This document shows, piece after piece, positions 25,091-36,468 of a stretch of DNA of 64,000 nucleotides. Location of the stretch: contig NW_027475134.1 in assembly GCF_051020985.1 (NCBI RefSeq), positions 5,146,001 to 5,210,000 on the forward strand, given 5' to 3'. Both the position numbers and the translations under genes were made by a program. The notes below the pieces were generated by a model. That model had not been told where the DNA came from. It did no database searches and was given only the letters and a program-made list of their open reading frames with translations. The first letter of the stretch is position 1. Every line of letters begins with the position of its first letter. Origin of the DNA: Nomia melanderi. Taxonomy: Eukaryota > Arthropoda > Insecta > Hymenoptera > Halictidae.

Positions 25091-26740
25091 CCAGCGGGAA
25101 CGACCTCGGACCACCAGCGGCCGAGAAAACCACCGTCTCATGGGGCCGGACACTCAGGGTCGGGGAAAAATCCAATATATATCTGGTGATATCTCGGGTG
25201 CTATTAGAGATAGCGCAATAAACCAAAGTGAATTGTCTGCAGGAGGCCCTGGCGCATGAATCTGTGGAGCGGGAACGATCTCGGACCATCAGGGGCCGAG
25301 ACATCCACCGTCTCATGGGGCCGGACACTCAGGGTCAGGGCAAAATCCAATATATATCTGGTGATATCTCGGGTGCTATTAGAGATAGCTCTATAAACCA
25401 TAGTGAATTATCTGCAGGAGGCCCTGGCGCATGAATGTGTGCAGCGGGAACGACCTCGGACCACCAGGGGCCGAGAAAACCGCAGTCTCATGGGGCCGGA
25501 CACTCAGGGTCAGGGAAAAATCCAATATATATCTGTTGATATCTCGAGCGCTATTAGAGATAGCGCAATAAACCAAAGTGAATTATCTGCAGGAGGCCCT
25601 GGCGCATGAATCTGTGCAGCGGGAACGACCTCGGACCACCAGGGGCCGAGAAAACCACCGTCTCATGGGGCCGGACACTCAGGGTCAGGGAAAAATCCAA
25701 TATATATCTGGTGATATCTCGGGTGCTATTAGAGATAGCGCAATAAACCAAAGTGAGTTATCTGCAGGAGGCCCTGGCGCCTGAAGCTGTGCAGCGGGAA
25801 CGACCTCGGACCACCAGGGGCCGAGAAAACGACAGTCTCAAGGGGCCGGACACTCAGGGTCAGGGGAAAATCCAATATATATCTGGTGATATCTCGGGTG
25901 CTATTACAGATAGCGCAATAAATCAAATTGCATTGTCTGTAGGAGGCCCTGGCGCATAAATGTGGACAGCGGGAACGACCTCGGACCATCAGGGGCCGAG
26001 AAAACCACCGTCTCATGGGGCCGGACACTCAGGGTCAGGGGAAAATCCAATATTTATCTGGTGATATCTTGGGTGCTATTACAGATAGCGTAATAAACCA
26101 AAGTGAATTATCTGTAGGAGGCCCTGGCGCATGAATCTGTGCAGCGGGAACGACCTCGGACCACCAGGGGCCGAGAAAACCACAGTCTCATGGGGCCGGA
26201 CACTCAGGGTCAGGGAAAAATTCAATATATATCTGGTGATATCTTGGGTGCTATTAGATATAGCGCAATAAACCAAAGTGAGTTATCTGCAGGAGGCCCT
26301 GGCGCATGAATCTGTGCAACGGGAACGACCTCGGACCACCAGGGGCCGAAAAAACCACAGTCTCATGGGGCCGGACACTCAGGGTCAGGGAAAAATCCAA
26401 TATATATCTGGTGATATCTCGGGCGCTATTAGAGATAGCGCAATAAGCCAAAGGGAATTATCTGCAGGAGGCCCTGGCGCATGCATCTGTGCAGCGGGAA
26501 CGACCTAGGACCACCAGGAACCGAGAAAACCACCGTCTCATGGGGCCGGACGCTCAGGGTAAGGGAAAAATCCAATATATATCTGGTGATATCTCGGGTG
26601 CTATTAGAGATAGCGCAATAAACGAAAGTGAATTATCTGCAGGAGGCCCTGGCGCATGAATCTGTGCAGCGGGATCGACCGCGGACCACCAGGGGCCGAG
26701 AAAACCACCGTCTCATGGGGCCGGACACTCAGGGTCAGGG
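25091..26740. repeat. Irregular monomer stretch
   Basis: About nine monomers of both classes in no long repeated order. Isolated variants include AGACATCCACCG near 25,300, GCGCCTGAAGCTG near 25,780, GCGCATAAATGTGGACAG near 25,955 and GCGGGATCGACCGCGG near 26,670. It holds a consensus-like class-A monomer at 25,566. No gene or other element is seen. Confidence 0.75.
25566..25740. repeat. Exemplar monomer, class A
   Basis: This monomer represents the class-A unit. It starts CAATAAACCAAAGTGAATTA, continues TCTGCAGGAGG, and its last part reads TTAGAGATAGCG. Exactly 175 bases separate its start from the next unit start at 25,741. The central portion carries CCACCGTCTCATGGGG and GTCAGGGAAAAATCC. 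The landmark boxes match the array-wide consensus, so it is a useful reference copy for alignment. Confidence 0.9.
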
Positions 26741-28141
26741 AAAAATCCAATATATATCTGGTGATATCTCGGGTGCTATTAGAGATAGGCGCAATAAACG
26801 AAAGTGAATTATCTGCAGGAGGCCCTGGCGCATGAATCTGTGCAACGGGAACGACCTCGGACCACCAGGGGCCGAAAAATCCACAGTCTCATGGGGCCGG
26901 ACACTCAGGGTCAGGGAAAAATCCAATATATATCTGGTGATATCTTGGGTGCTATTCGAGATAGCGTAATAAACCAAAGTGAATTATCTGCAGGAGGCCC
27001 TGGCGCAAGAATCTGTGCAGCGGGAACGACCTCGGACCACCAGGGGCCGAGAAAACCACAGTCTCATGGGGCCGGACACACAGGGTCAGGGAAAAATTCA
27101 ATATATATCTGGTGATATCTTGGGTGCTATTAGAGATAGCGCAATAAACCAAAGTGAATTATCTGCAGGAGGCCCTGGCGCATGAATCTGTGCAACGGGA
27201 ACGACCTCGGACCACCAGGGGCCGAAAAAACCACAGTCTCATGGGGCCGGACACTCAGGGTCAGGGAAAAATCCAATATATATCTGGTGATATCTCGGGT
27301 GCTATTACAGATAGCGCAATAAATCAAAGTGCATTGTCTGTAGGAGGCCCTGGCGCATGAATCTGTGCAGCGGGAACGACCTCGGACCACCAGGGGCCGA
27401 GAAAACCACAGTCTCATGGGGCCGGACACTCAGGGTCAGGGGAAAATCCAATATATATCTGGTGATATCTCGGGTGCTATTAAAGATAGCGCAATAAACT
27501 AAAGTGAATTATCTGCAGGAGGCCCTGGCGCATGAATGTGTGCAGCGGGAACGACCTCGGACCACCAGGGGCCGAGAAAACCGCAGTCTCATGGGGCCGG
27601 ACACTCAGGGTCAGGGGAAAATCCAATATATATCTGGTGATATCTCGGGTGCTATTACAGATAGAGCAATAAATCAAAGTGCATTGTCTGTAGGAGGCCC
27701 TGGTGCATGAATCTGGCCAGCGGGAACGACCTCGGACCACCAGCGGCCGAGAAAACCACCGTCTCATGGGGCCGGACACTCAGGTTCGGGGAAAAATCCA
27801 ATATATATCTGGTGATATCTCGGGTGCTATTAGAGATAGCGCAATAAACCAAAGTGAATTGTCTGCAGGAGGCCCTGGCGCATGAATCTGTGCAGCGGGA
27901 ACGACCACGGACCACCAGGGGCCGAGAAAACCGCAGTCTCATGGGGCCGGACACTCAGGGTCAGGGAAAAATCCAATATATATCTGGTGATATCTCGGGC
28001 GCTATTAGAGATAGCGCATTAAATCAAAGTGCATTGTCTGTAGGAGGCCCTGGCGCATGAATCTGTGCAGCGGGAACGACCTCGGAACACCAGGGGCCGA
28101 GAAAACCACCGTCTCATGGGGCAGGACACTCAGGGTCAGTG
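26741..28141. repeat. Higher-order repeat unit c1, 8 monomers, 1,401 bp
   Basis: This is the complete 8-monomer form of a unit that recurs four more times in shortened form. Its first monomer is marked by a one-base insertion in GAGATAGGCGCAATAAACG near 26,788, which explains the length 8 x 175 + 1. Other markers in order are GAAAAATCCACAGTC, TTGGGTGCTATTCGAG, GCGCAAGAATC, GGACACACAGGG, TTAAAGATAGCG, CATGAATGTGTGC, TTACAGATAGAGC, GAATCTGGCCAGCGG and GCGCATTAAATC. Confidence 0.93.
27317..27491. repeat. Exemplar monomer, class B
   Basis: This monomer represents the class-B unit. It starts CAATAAATCAAAGTGCATTG followed by TCTGTAGGAGG, and is preceded by TTACAGATAGCG. Its length is 175 bases. 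The central portion has CCACAGTCTCATGGGG and GTCAGGGGAAAATCC. A hand count of a monomer of this type gives 92 G+C of 175 and 8 CpG dinucleotides. Compared with class A it differs at several linked positions around the chosen unit boundary. Confidence 0.9.
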
Positions 28142-29367
28142 AAAAATCCAATATATATCTGGTGATATCTCGGGTGCTATTAGAGATAGGCGCAATAAAC
28201 GAAAGTGAATTATCTGCAGGAGGCCCTGGCGCATGAATCTGTGCAACGGGAACGACCTCGGACCACCAGGGGCCGAAAAATCCACAGTCTCATGGGGCCG
28301 GACACTCAGGGTCAGGGAAAAATCCAATATATATCTGGTGATATCTTGGGTGCTATTCGAGATAGCGTAATAAACCAAAGTGAATTATCTGCAGGAGGCC
28401 CTGGCGCAAGAATCTGTGCAGCGGGAACGACCTCGGACCACCAGGGGCCGAGAAAACCACAGTCTCATGGGGCCGGACACACAGGGTCAGGGAAAAATTC
28501 AATATATATCTGGTGATATCTTGGGTGCTATTAGAGATAGCGCAATAAACCAAAGTGAATTATCTGCAGGAGGCCCTGGCGCATGAATCTGTGCAACGGG
28601 AACGACCTCGGACCACCAGGGGCCGAAAAAACCACAGTCTCATGGGGCCGGACACTCAGGGTCAGGGAAAAATCCAATATATATCTGGTGATATCTCGGG
28701 TGCTATTACAGATAGCGCAATAAATCAAAGTGCATTGTCTGTAGGAGGCCCTGGCGCATGAATCTGTGCAGCGGGAACGACCTCGGACCACCAGGGGCCG
28801 AGAAAACCACAGTCTCATGGGGCCGGACACTCAGGGTCAGGGGAAAATCCAATATATATCTGGTGATATCTCGGGTGCTATTAAAGATAGCGCAATAAAC
28901 TAAAGTGAATTATCTGCAGGAGGCCCTGGCGCATGAATGTGTGCAGCGGGAACGACCTCGGACCACCAGGGGCCGAGAAAACCGCAGTCTCATGGGGCCG
29001 GACACTCAGGGTCAGGGGAAAATCCAATATATATCTGGTGATATCTCGGGTGCTATTACAGATAGAGCAATAAATCAAAGTGCATTGTCTGTAGGAGGCC
29101 CTGGTGCATGAATCTGGCCAGCGGGAACGACCTCGGACCACCAGCGGCCGAGAAAACCACCGTCTCATGGGGCCGGACACTCAGGGTCGGGGAAAAATCC
29201 AATATATATCTGGTGATATCTCGGGCGCTATTAGAGATAGCGCATTAAATCAAAGTGCATTGTCTGTAGGAGGCTCTGGCGCATGAATCTGTGCAGCGGG
29301 AACGACCTCGGAACACCAGGGGCCGAGAAAACCACCGTCTCATGGGGCAGGACACTCAGGGTCAGTG
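28142..29367. repeat. Higher-order repeat unit c2, 7 monomers, 1,226 bp
   Basis: It is identical in order to c1 but lacks one monomer near its end, corresponding to c1 around 27,780-27,960, the one with AATTGTCTGCAGG and GACCACGGACC. The one-base GGC marker sits near 28,189. It matches c4 at offset 2,452; I saw no difference between them. Confidence 0.93.
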
Positions 29368-30593
29368 AAAAATCCAATATATATCTGGTGATATCTCGGG
29401 TGCTATTAGAGATAGGCGCAATAAACGAAAGTGAATTATCTGCAGGAGGCCCTGGCGCATGAATCTGTGCAACGGGAACGACCTCGGACCACCAGGGGCC
29501 GAAAAATCCACAGTCTCATGGGGCCGGACACTCAGGGTCAGGGAAAAATCCAATATATATCTGGTGATATCTTGGGTGCTATTCGAGATAGCGTAATAAA
29601 CCAAAGTGAATTATCTGCAGGAGGCCCTGGCGCAAGAATCTGTGCAACGGGAACGACCTCGGACCACCAGGGGCCGAAAAAACCACAGTCTCATGGGGCC
29701 GGACACTCAGGGTCAGGGAAAAATCCAATATATATCTGGTGATATCTCGGGTGCTATTACAGATAGCGCGATAAATCAAAGTGCATTGTCTGTAGGAGGC
29801 CCTGGCGCATGAATCTGTGCAGCGGGAACGACCTCGGACCACCAGGGGCCGAGAAAACCACAGTCTCATGGGGCCGGACACTCAGGGTCAGGGGAAAATC
29901 CAATATATATCTGGTGATATCTCGGGTGCTATTAAAGATAGCGCAATAAACTAAAGTGAATTATCTGCAGGAGGCCCTGGCGCATGAATGCGTGCAGCGG
30001 GAACGACCTCGGACCACCAGGGGCCGAGAAAACCGCAGTCTCATGGGGCCGGACACTCAGGGTCAGGGGAAAATCCAATATATATCTGGTGATATCTCGG
30101 GTGCTATTACAGATAGAGCAATAAATCAAAGTGCATTGTCTGTAGGAGGCCCTGGTGCATGAATCTGGCCAGCGGGAACGACCTCGGACCACCAGCGGCC
30201 GAGAAAACCACCGTCTCATGGGGCCGGACACTCAAGGTCGGGGAAAAATCCAATATATATCTGGTGATATCTCGGGTGCTATTAGAGATAGCGCAATAAA
30301 CCAAAGTGAATTGTCTGCAGGAGGCCCTGGCGCATGAATCTGTGCAGCGGGAACGACCACGGACCACCAGGGGCCGAGAAAACCGCAGTCTCATGGGGCC
30401 GGACACTCAGGGTCAGGGAAAAATCCAATATATATCTGGTGATATCTCGGGCGCTATTAGAGATAGCGCATTAAATCAAAGTGCATTGTCTGTAGGAGGC
30501 CCTGGCGCATGAATCTGTGCAGCGGGAACGACCTCGGAACACCAGGGGCCGAGAAAACCACCGTCTCATGGGGCAGGACACTCAGGGTCAGTG
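29368..30593. repeat. Higher-order repeat unit c3, 7 monomers, 1,226 bp
   Basis: It retains the monomer lost from c2 but lacks a different one, the monomer with GGACACACAGGG (c1 around 27,010-27,180). GCGCAAGAATCTGTGCAACG marks the junction near 29,632. The GGC marker lies near 29,415. Differences from c5 seen are GCGCGATAAATC near 29,767, CTCAAGGTCGGGG near 30,235, and the base at 30,350 that is changed in c5. Confidence 0.92.
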
Positions 30594-31819
30594 AAAAATC
30601 CAATATATATCTGGTGATATCTCGGGTGCTATTAGAGATAGGCGCAATAAACGAAAGTGAATTATCTGCAGGAGGCCCTGGCGCATGAATCTGTGCAACG
30701 GGAACGACCTCGGACCACCAGGGGCCGAAAAATCCACAGTCTCATGGGGCCGGACACTCAGGGTCAGGGAAAAATCCAATATATATCTGGTGATATCTTG
30801 GGTGCTATTCGAGATAGCGTAATAAACCAAAGTGAATTATCTGCAGGAGGCCCTGGCGCAAGAATCTGTGCAGCGGGAACGACCTCGGACCACCAGGGGC
30901 CGAGAAAACCACAGTCTCATGGGGCCGGACACACAGGGTCAGGGAAAAATTCAATATATATCTGGTGATATCTTGGGTGCTATTAGAGATAGCGCAATAA
31001 ACCAAAGTGAATTATCTGCAGGAGGCCCTGGCGCATGAATCTGTGCAACGGGAACGACCTCGGACCACCAGGGGCCGAAAAAACCACAGTCTCATGGGGC
31101 CGGACACTCAGGGTCAGGGAAAAATCCAATATATATCTGGTGATATCTCGGGTGCTATTACAGATAGCGCAATAAATCAAAGTGCATTGTCTGTAGGAGG
31201 CCCTGGCGCATGAATCTGTGCAGCGGGAACGACCTCGGACCACCAGGGGCCGAGAAAACCACAGTCTCATGGGGCCGGACACTCAGGGTCAGGGGAAAAT
31301 CCAATATATATCTGGTGATATCTCGGGTGCTATTAAAGATAGCGCAATAAACTAAAGTGAATTATCTGCAGGAGGCCCTGGCGCATGAATGTGTGCAGCG
31401 GGAACGACCTCGGACCACCAGGGGCCGAGAAAACCGCAGTCTCATGGGGCCGGACACTCAGGGTCAGGGGAAAATCCAATATATATCTGGTGATATCTCG
31501 GGTGCTATTACAGATAGAGCAATAAATCAAAGTGCATTGTCTGTAGGAGGCCCTGGTGCATGAATCTGGCCAGCGGGAACGACCTCGGACCACCAGCGGC
31601 CGAGAAAACCACCGTCTCATGGGGCCGGACACTCAGGGTCGGGGAAAAATCCAATATATATCTGGTGATATCTCGGGCGCTATTAGAGATAGCGCATTAA
31701 ATCAAAGTGCATTGTCTGTAGGAGGCTCTGGCGCATGAATCTGTGCAGCGGGAACGACCTCGGAACACCAGGGGCCGAGAAAACCACCGTCTCATGGGGC
31801 AGGACACTCAGGGTCAGTG
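30594..31819. repeat. Higher-order repeat unit c4, 7 monomers, 1,226 bp
   Basis: This is the same deletion form as c2, displaced by exactly 2,452 bases, with the GGC marker near 30,641. I saw no base difference from c2. It shows that c2+c3 was duplicated as a 14-monomer block. Confidence 0.93.
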
Positions 31820-33085
31820 AAAAATCCAATATATATCTGGTGATATCTCGGGTGCTATTAGAGATAGGCGCAATAAACGAAAGTGAATTATCTGCAGGAG
31901 GCCCTGGCGCATGAATCTGTGCAACGGGAACGACCTCGGACCACCAGGGGCCGAAAAATCCACAGTCTCATGGGGCCGGACACTCAGGGTCAGGGAAAAA
32001 TCCAATATATATCTGGTGATATCTTGGGTGCTATTCGAGATAGCGTAATAAACCAAAGTGAATTATCTGCAGGAGGCCCTGGCGCAAGAATCTGTGCAAC
32101 GGGAACGACCTCGGACCACCAGGGGCCGAAAAAACCACAGTCTCATGGGGCCGGACACTCAGGGTCAGGGAAAAATCCAATATATATCTGGTGATATCTC
32201 GGGTGCTATTACAGATAGCGCAATAAATCAAAGTGCATTGTCTGTAGGAGGCCCTGGCGCATGAATCTGTGCAGCGGGAACGACCTCGGACCACCAGGGG
32301 CCGAGAAAACCACAGTCTCATGGGGCCGGACACTCAGGGTCAGGGGAAAATCCAATATATATCTGGTGATATCTCGGGTGCTATTAAAGATAGCGCAATA
32401 AACTAAAGTGAATTATCTGCAGGAGGCCCTGGCGCATGAATGCGTGCAGCGGGAACGACCTCGGACCACCAGGGGCCGAGAAAACCGCAGTCTCATGGGG
32501 CCGGACACTCAGGGTCAGGGGAAAATCCAATATATATCTGGTGATATCTCGGGTGCTATTACAGATAGAGCAATAAATCAAAGTGCATTGTCTGTAGGAG
32601 GCCCTGGTGCATGAATCTGGCCAGCGGGAACGACCTCGGACCACCAGCGGCCGAGAAAACCACCGTCTCATGGGGCCGGACACTCAGGGTCGGGGAAAAA
32701 TCCAATATATATCTGGTGATATCTCGGGTGCTATTAGAGATAGCGCAATAAACCAAAGTGAATTGTCTGCAGGAGGCCCTGGCGCATGAATCTGTGCAGC
32801 CGGAACGACCACGGACCACCAGGGGCCGAGAAAACCGCAGTCTCATGGGGCCGGACACTCAGGGTCAGGGAAAAATCCAATATATATCTGGTGATATCTC
32901 GGGCGCTATTAGAGATAGCGCATTAAATCAAAGTGCATTGTCTGTAGGAGGCCCTGGCGCATGAATCTGTGCAGCGGGAACGACCTCGGAACACCAGGGG
33001 CCGAGAAAACCACCGTCTCATGGGGCAGGACACTCAGGGTCAGTGAAAAATCCAATATATATCTGGTGATATCTCGGGTGCTATT
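31820..33085. repeat. Higher-order repeat unit c5, 7 monomers, about 1,226 bp
   Basis: This is the same deletion form as c3, displaced by 2,452 bases, with the GGC marker near 31,867. The match continues about 40 bases into what would be the next unit and breaks at TTACAGATAGAGC near 33,085. A private substitution makes GTGCAGCCGGAACG near 32,802. Confidence 0.92.
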
Positions 33086-33270
33086 ACAGATAGAGCAATA
33101 AATCAAAGTGCATTGTCTGTAGGAGGCCCTGGCGCATGAATCTGTGCAGCGGGAACAACCTCGGACCACCAGGGGCCGAGAAAACCGCAGTCTCATGGGG
33201 CCGGACACTCAGGGTCAGGGAAAAATCCAATATATATCTGGTGATATCTCGGTCGCTATTAGAGATAGCG

Positions 33271-34019
33271 CAATAAGCCAAAGGGAATTATCTGCAGGAG
33301 GCCCTGGCGCATGCATCAGTGCAGCGGGAACGACCTAGGACCACCAGGGGCCGAGAAAACCACAGTCTCATGGGGCCGGACACTCAGGGTCAGGGGAAAA
33401 TCCAATATATATCTGGTGATATCTCGGGTGCTATTAGAGATAGCGCAATAAATCAAAGTGCATTGTCTGTAGGAGGCCCTGGCGCATGAATCTGTGCAGC
33501 GGGAACGACCTCGGAACACCAGGGGCCGAGAGAACCACCGTCTCATGGGGCAGGACACTCAGGGTCAGAGAAAAATCCAATATATATCTGGTGATATCTC
33601 GGGTCCTATTACAGATAGCGCAATAAATCAAAGTGCATTGTCTGTAGGAGACGCTGGCGCATGAACCTGTGCAGCGGGAACGTTCTCGGACCACCAGGGG
33701 CCGAGAAAACGACCGTCTCATGGGGCCGGACGCTCAGGGTCAGTGAAAAATCCAATATATATCTGGTGATATCTCGGGTGGTATTAGAGATAGCGCAATA
33801 AACCAAAGTGAATTAACTGCAGGAGGCCCTGGCGCATGGATCTGTGCAACGGGAACGACCTCGGACCACCAGGGGCCGAGAAAACCACAGTCTCATGGGG
33901 CCGGATACTCAGGGTCAGGGGAAAATCCAATATAGATCTGGTAATATCTCGGGTGCTATTACAGATAGCGCAATAAATCATAGTGCATTGTCTGTAGGAG
34001 GCCCTGGCGCATGAATCTG
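33271..34019. repeat. Dispersed marker block, copy 2 of 4
   Basis: The ordered variants are the same as in the block at 24,341 (offset 8,930): CAATAAGCCAAAGGG, GCATGCATCAGTG, CCTAGGACC, GGAGACGCTGGCGC, CCGGATACTC and TATAGATCTGG. Private changes include GCCGAGAGAACC near 33,530, GGTCAGAGAAAAATCC near 33,565 and CTGGTAATATCTC near 33,940. Confidence 0.87.
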
Positions 34020-35553
34020 TGCAGCGGGAACGACCTAGGACCACCAGGGGCCGAGAAAACTACAGTCTCATGGGGCCGGACACTCAGGGTCAGGGGAAAA
34101 TCCAATATATATCTGGTGATATCTCGGGTGCTATTAGAGATAGCGCAATAAACCAAGGTGAATTATCTGCAGGAGGCCCTGGCGCATGAATCTGTGCAAC
34201 GGGAACGACCTCGGACCACCAGGGGCCGCGAAAACGACAGTCTCAAGGGGCCGGACACTCAGGGTCAGGGGAAAATCCAATATATATCTGGTGATATCTC
34301 TGGTGCTATTACAGATAGCGCAATAAATCAAAGTACATTGTCTGTAGGAGGCCCTGGCGCATAAATGTGGCCAGCGGGACGACCTCGGACCATCAGGGGC
34401 CGAGAAAACCACCGTCTCATGGGGCCGGACACTCAGGGTCAGGGGAAAATCCAATATTTATCTGGTGATATCTTGGGTGCTATTACAGATAGCGCAATAA
34501 ATCAAAGTGCATTGTCTGTAGGAGGCCCTGGCGCATGAATCTGTGCAGCGGGAACGACCTCGGACCACCAGGGGCCGAGAAAACCACCGTCCCGAGGGGC
34601 CGGACACTTAGGGTCAGTGAAAAATCCAATATCTATCTGGTGATATCTCGGGTGCTATTACAGATAGCGCAATAAATCAAAGTGAATTATCTGCAGGAGG
34701 CCCTGGCGCATGAATCTGTGCAAGGGGAACGACCTCGGACCACCAGGGGCCGAGAAAACCACAGTCTCATGGGGCCGGACACACAGGGTCAGGGAAAAAT
34801 TCAATATATATCTGGTGATATCTTGGGTGCTATTAGAGATAGCGCAATAAACCAAAGTGAATTATCTGCAGGAGGCCCTGGCGCATGAATCTGTGCAACG
34901 GGAACGACCTCGGACCACCAGGGGTCGAAAAAACCACAGTCTCATGGGGCCGGACACTCAGGGTCAGGGAAAAATCCAATATATATCTGGTGATATCTCG
35001 GGTGCTATTACAGATAGCGCAATAAATCAAAGTGCATTGTCTGTAGGAGGCCCTGGCGCATGAATCTGTGCAGCGGGAACGACCTCGGACCACCAGGGGC
35101 CGTGAAAACCACAGTCTCATGGGGCCGGACACTCTGGGTCAGGGGAAAATCCAATATATATCTGCTGATATCTCGGGTGCTATTAAAGATAGCGCAATAA
35201 ACTAAAGTGAATTATCTGCAGGAGGCCCTGGCGCATGAATGTGTGCAGCGGGAACGACCTCGGACCACCAGGGGCCGAGAAAACCGCAGTCTCATGTTGC
35301 CGGACACTCAGGGTCAGGGAAAAATCCAATATATATCTGGTGATATCTCGGGCGCTATTAGAGATAGCGCAATAAGCCAAAGGGAATTATCTGCAGGAGG
35401 CCCTGGCGCATGCATCAGTGCAGCGGGAACGACCTAGGACCACCAGGGGCCGAGAAAACCACAGTCTCATGGGGCCGGACACTCAGGGTCAGGGGAAAAT
35501 CCAATATATATCTGGTGATATCTCGGGTGCTATTAGAGATAGCGCAATAAACC
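34020..35553. repeat. Deletion-marked block, copy 1 (matches 36,469 and 39,268)
   Basis: It matches 36,469-38,002 at offset 2,449, and its first 1,166 bases also match 39,268-40,433. The shared marker is a one-base loss in GTGGCCAGCGGGACGACC near 34,379, preceded by GGCGCATAAATG. Other markers are GGCCGCGAAAACGACAG, CAAAGTACATTG, GTCCCGAGGGGCC, GACACTTAGGG and CAATATCTATCTGG. Here the block resumes its first monomer type at about 35,553 (8 monomers after 34,154). Confidence 0.88.
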
Positions 35554-36468
35554 AAGGTGAATTATCTGCAGGAGGCCCTGGCGCATGAATCTGTGCAACG
35601 GGAACGACCCCGGACCACCAGGGGCCGAGAAAACGACAGTCTCAAGGGACCGGACACTCAGGGTCAGGGGAAAATCCAATATATATCTGGTTATATCTCG
35701 GGTGCTATTACAGATAGCGCAATAAATCAAAGTGCATTGTCTGTAGGAGGCCCTGGCGCATGAATCTGTGCAGCGGGAACGACCTAGGACCACCAGGGGC
35801 CGAGAAAACCACAGTCTTATGGGGCCGGACATTCAGGGTCAGGGTAAAATCCAATATATATCTGGTGATATCTCGGGTGCTATTAGAGATAGCGCAATAA
35901 ATCAAAGTGCATTGTCTGTAGGAGGCCCTGGCGCATGAATCTGTGCAGCGGGGACGACCTCGGACCACCAGCGGCCGAGAAAACCACAGTCTCATGGGGC
36001 CGGACACTCAGGGTCAGGGGAAAATCCAGTATATATCTGGTGATATCTCGGGTGCTATTAGAGATAGCGCAATAGACCAAAGTGAATTATCTGCAGGAGG
36101 CCCTGGCGCATGAATCTGTGCAGCGGGAACGACCTCGGACCATCAGGGGCCGAGAAAACCACCGTCTCATGGGGCCGGACACTCAGGGTCAGGGGAGAAT
36201 CCAATATTTATCTGGTGATATCTTGGGTGCTATTACAGATAGCGCAATAAATCAAAGTGCATTGTCTGTAGGAGGCCCTGGCGCATGAATCTGTGCAGCG
36301 GGAACGACCTCGGACCACCAGGGGCCGAGAAAAACACCGTCCCGAGGGGCCGGACACTTAGGGTCAGTGAAAAATCCAATATCTATCTGGTGATATCTCG
36401 GGCGCTATTAGAGATAGCGCAATAAATCAAAGTGCATTATCTGTAGGAGGCCCTGGCGCATGAATCTG

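Noticed and set aside
25566..25740. AGGAGG followed about ten bases later by ATG and an open frame of about 46 codons in most monomers, resembling a bacterial ribosome site and small gene.
   Set aside because: The spacing looks like a Shine-Dalgarno start, but a 64-kb pure satellite is not bacterial. The frame is kept only because the monomers are homogenised, and it is broken by the AT +2 and one-base variants. A dN/dS test over all monomers well below 1 would reopen the question.
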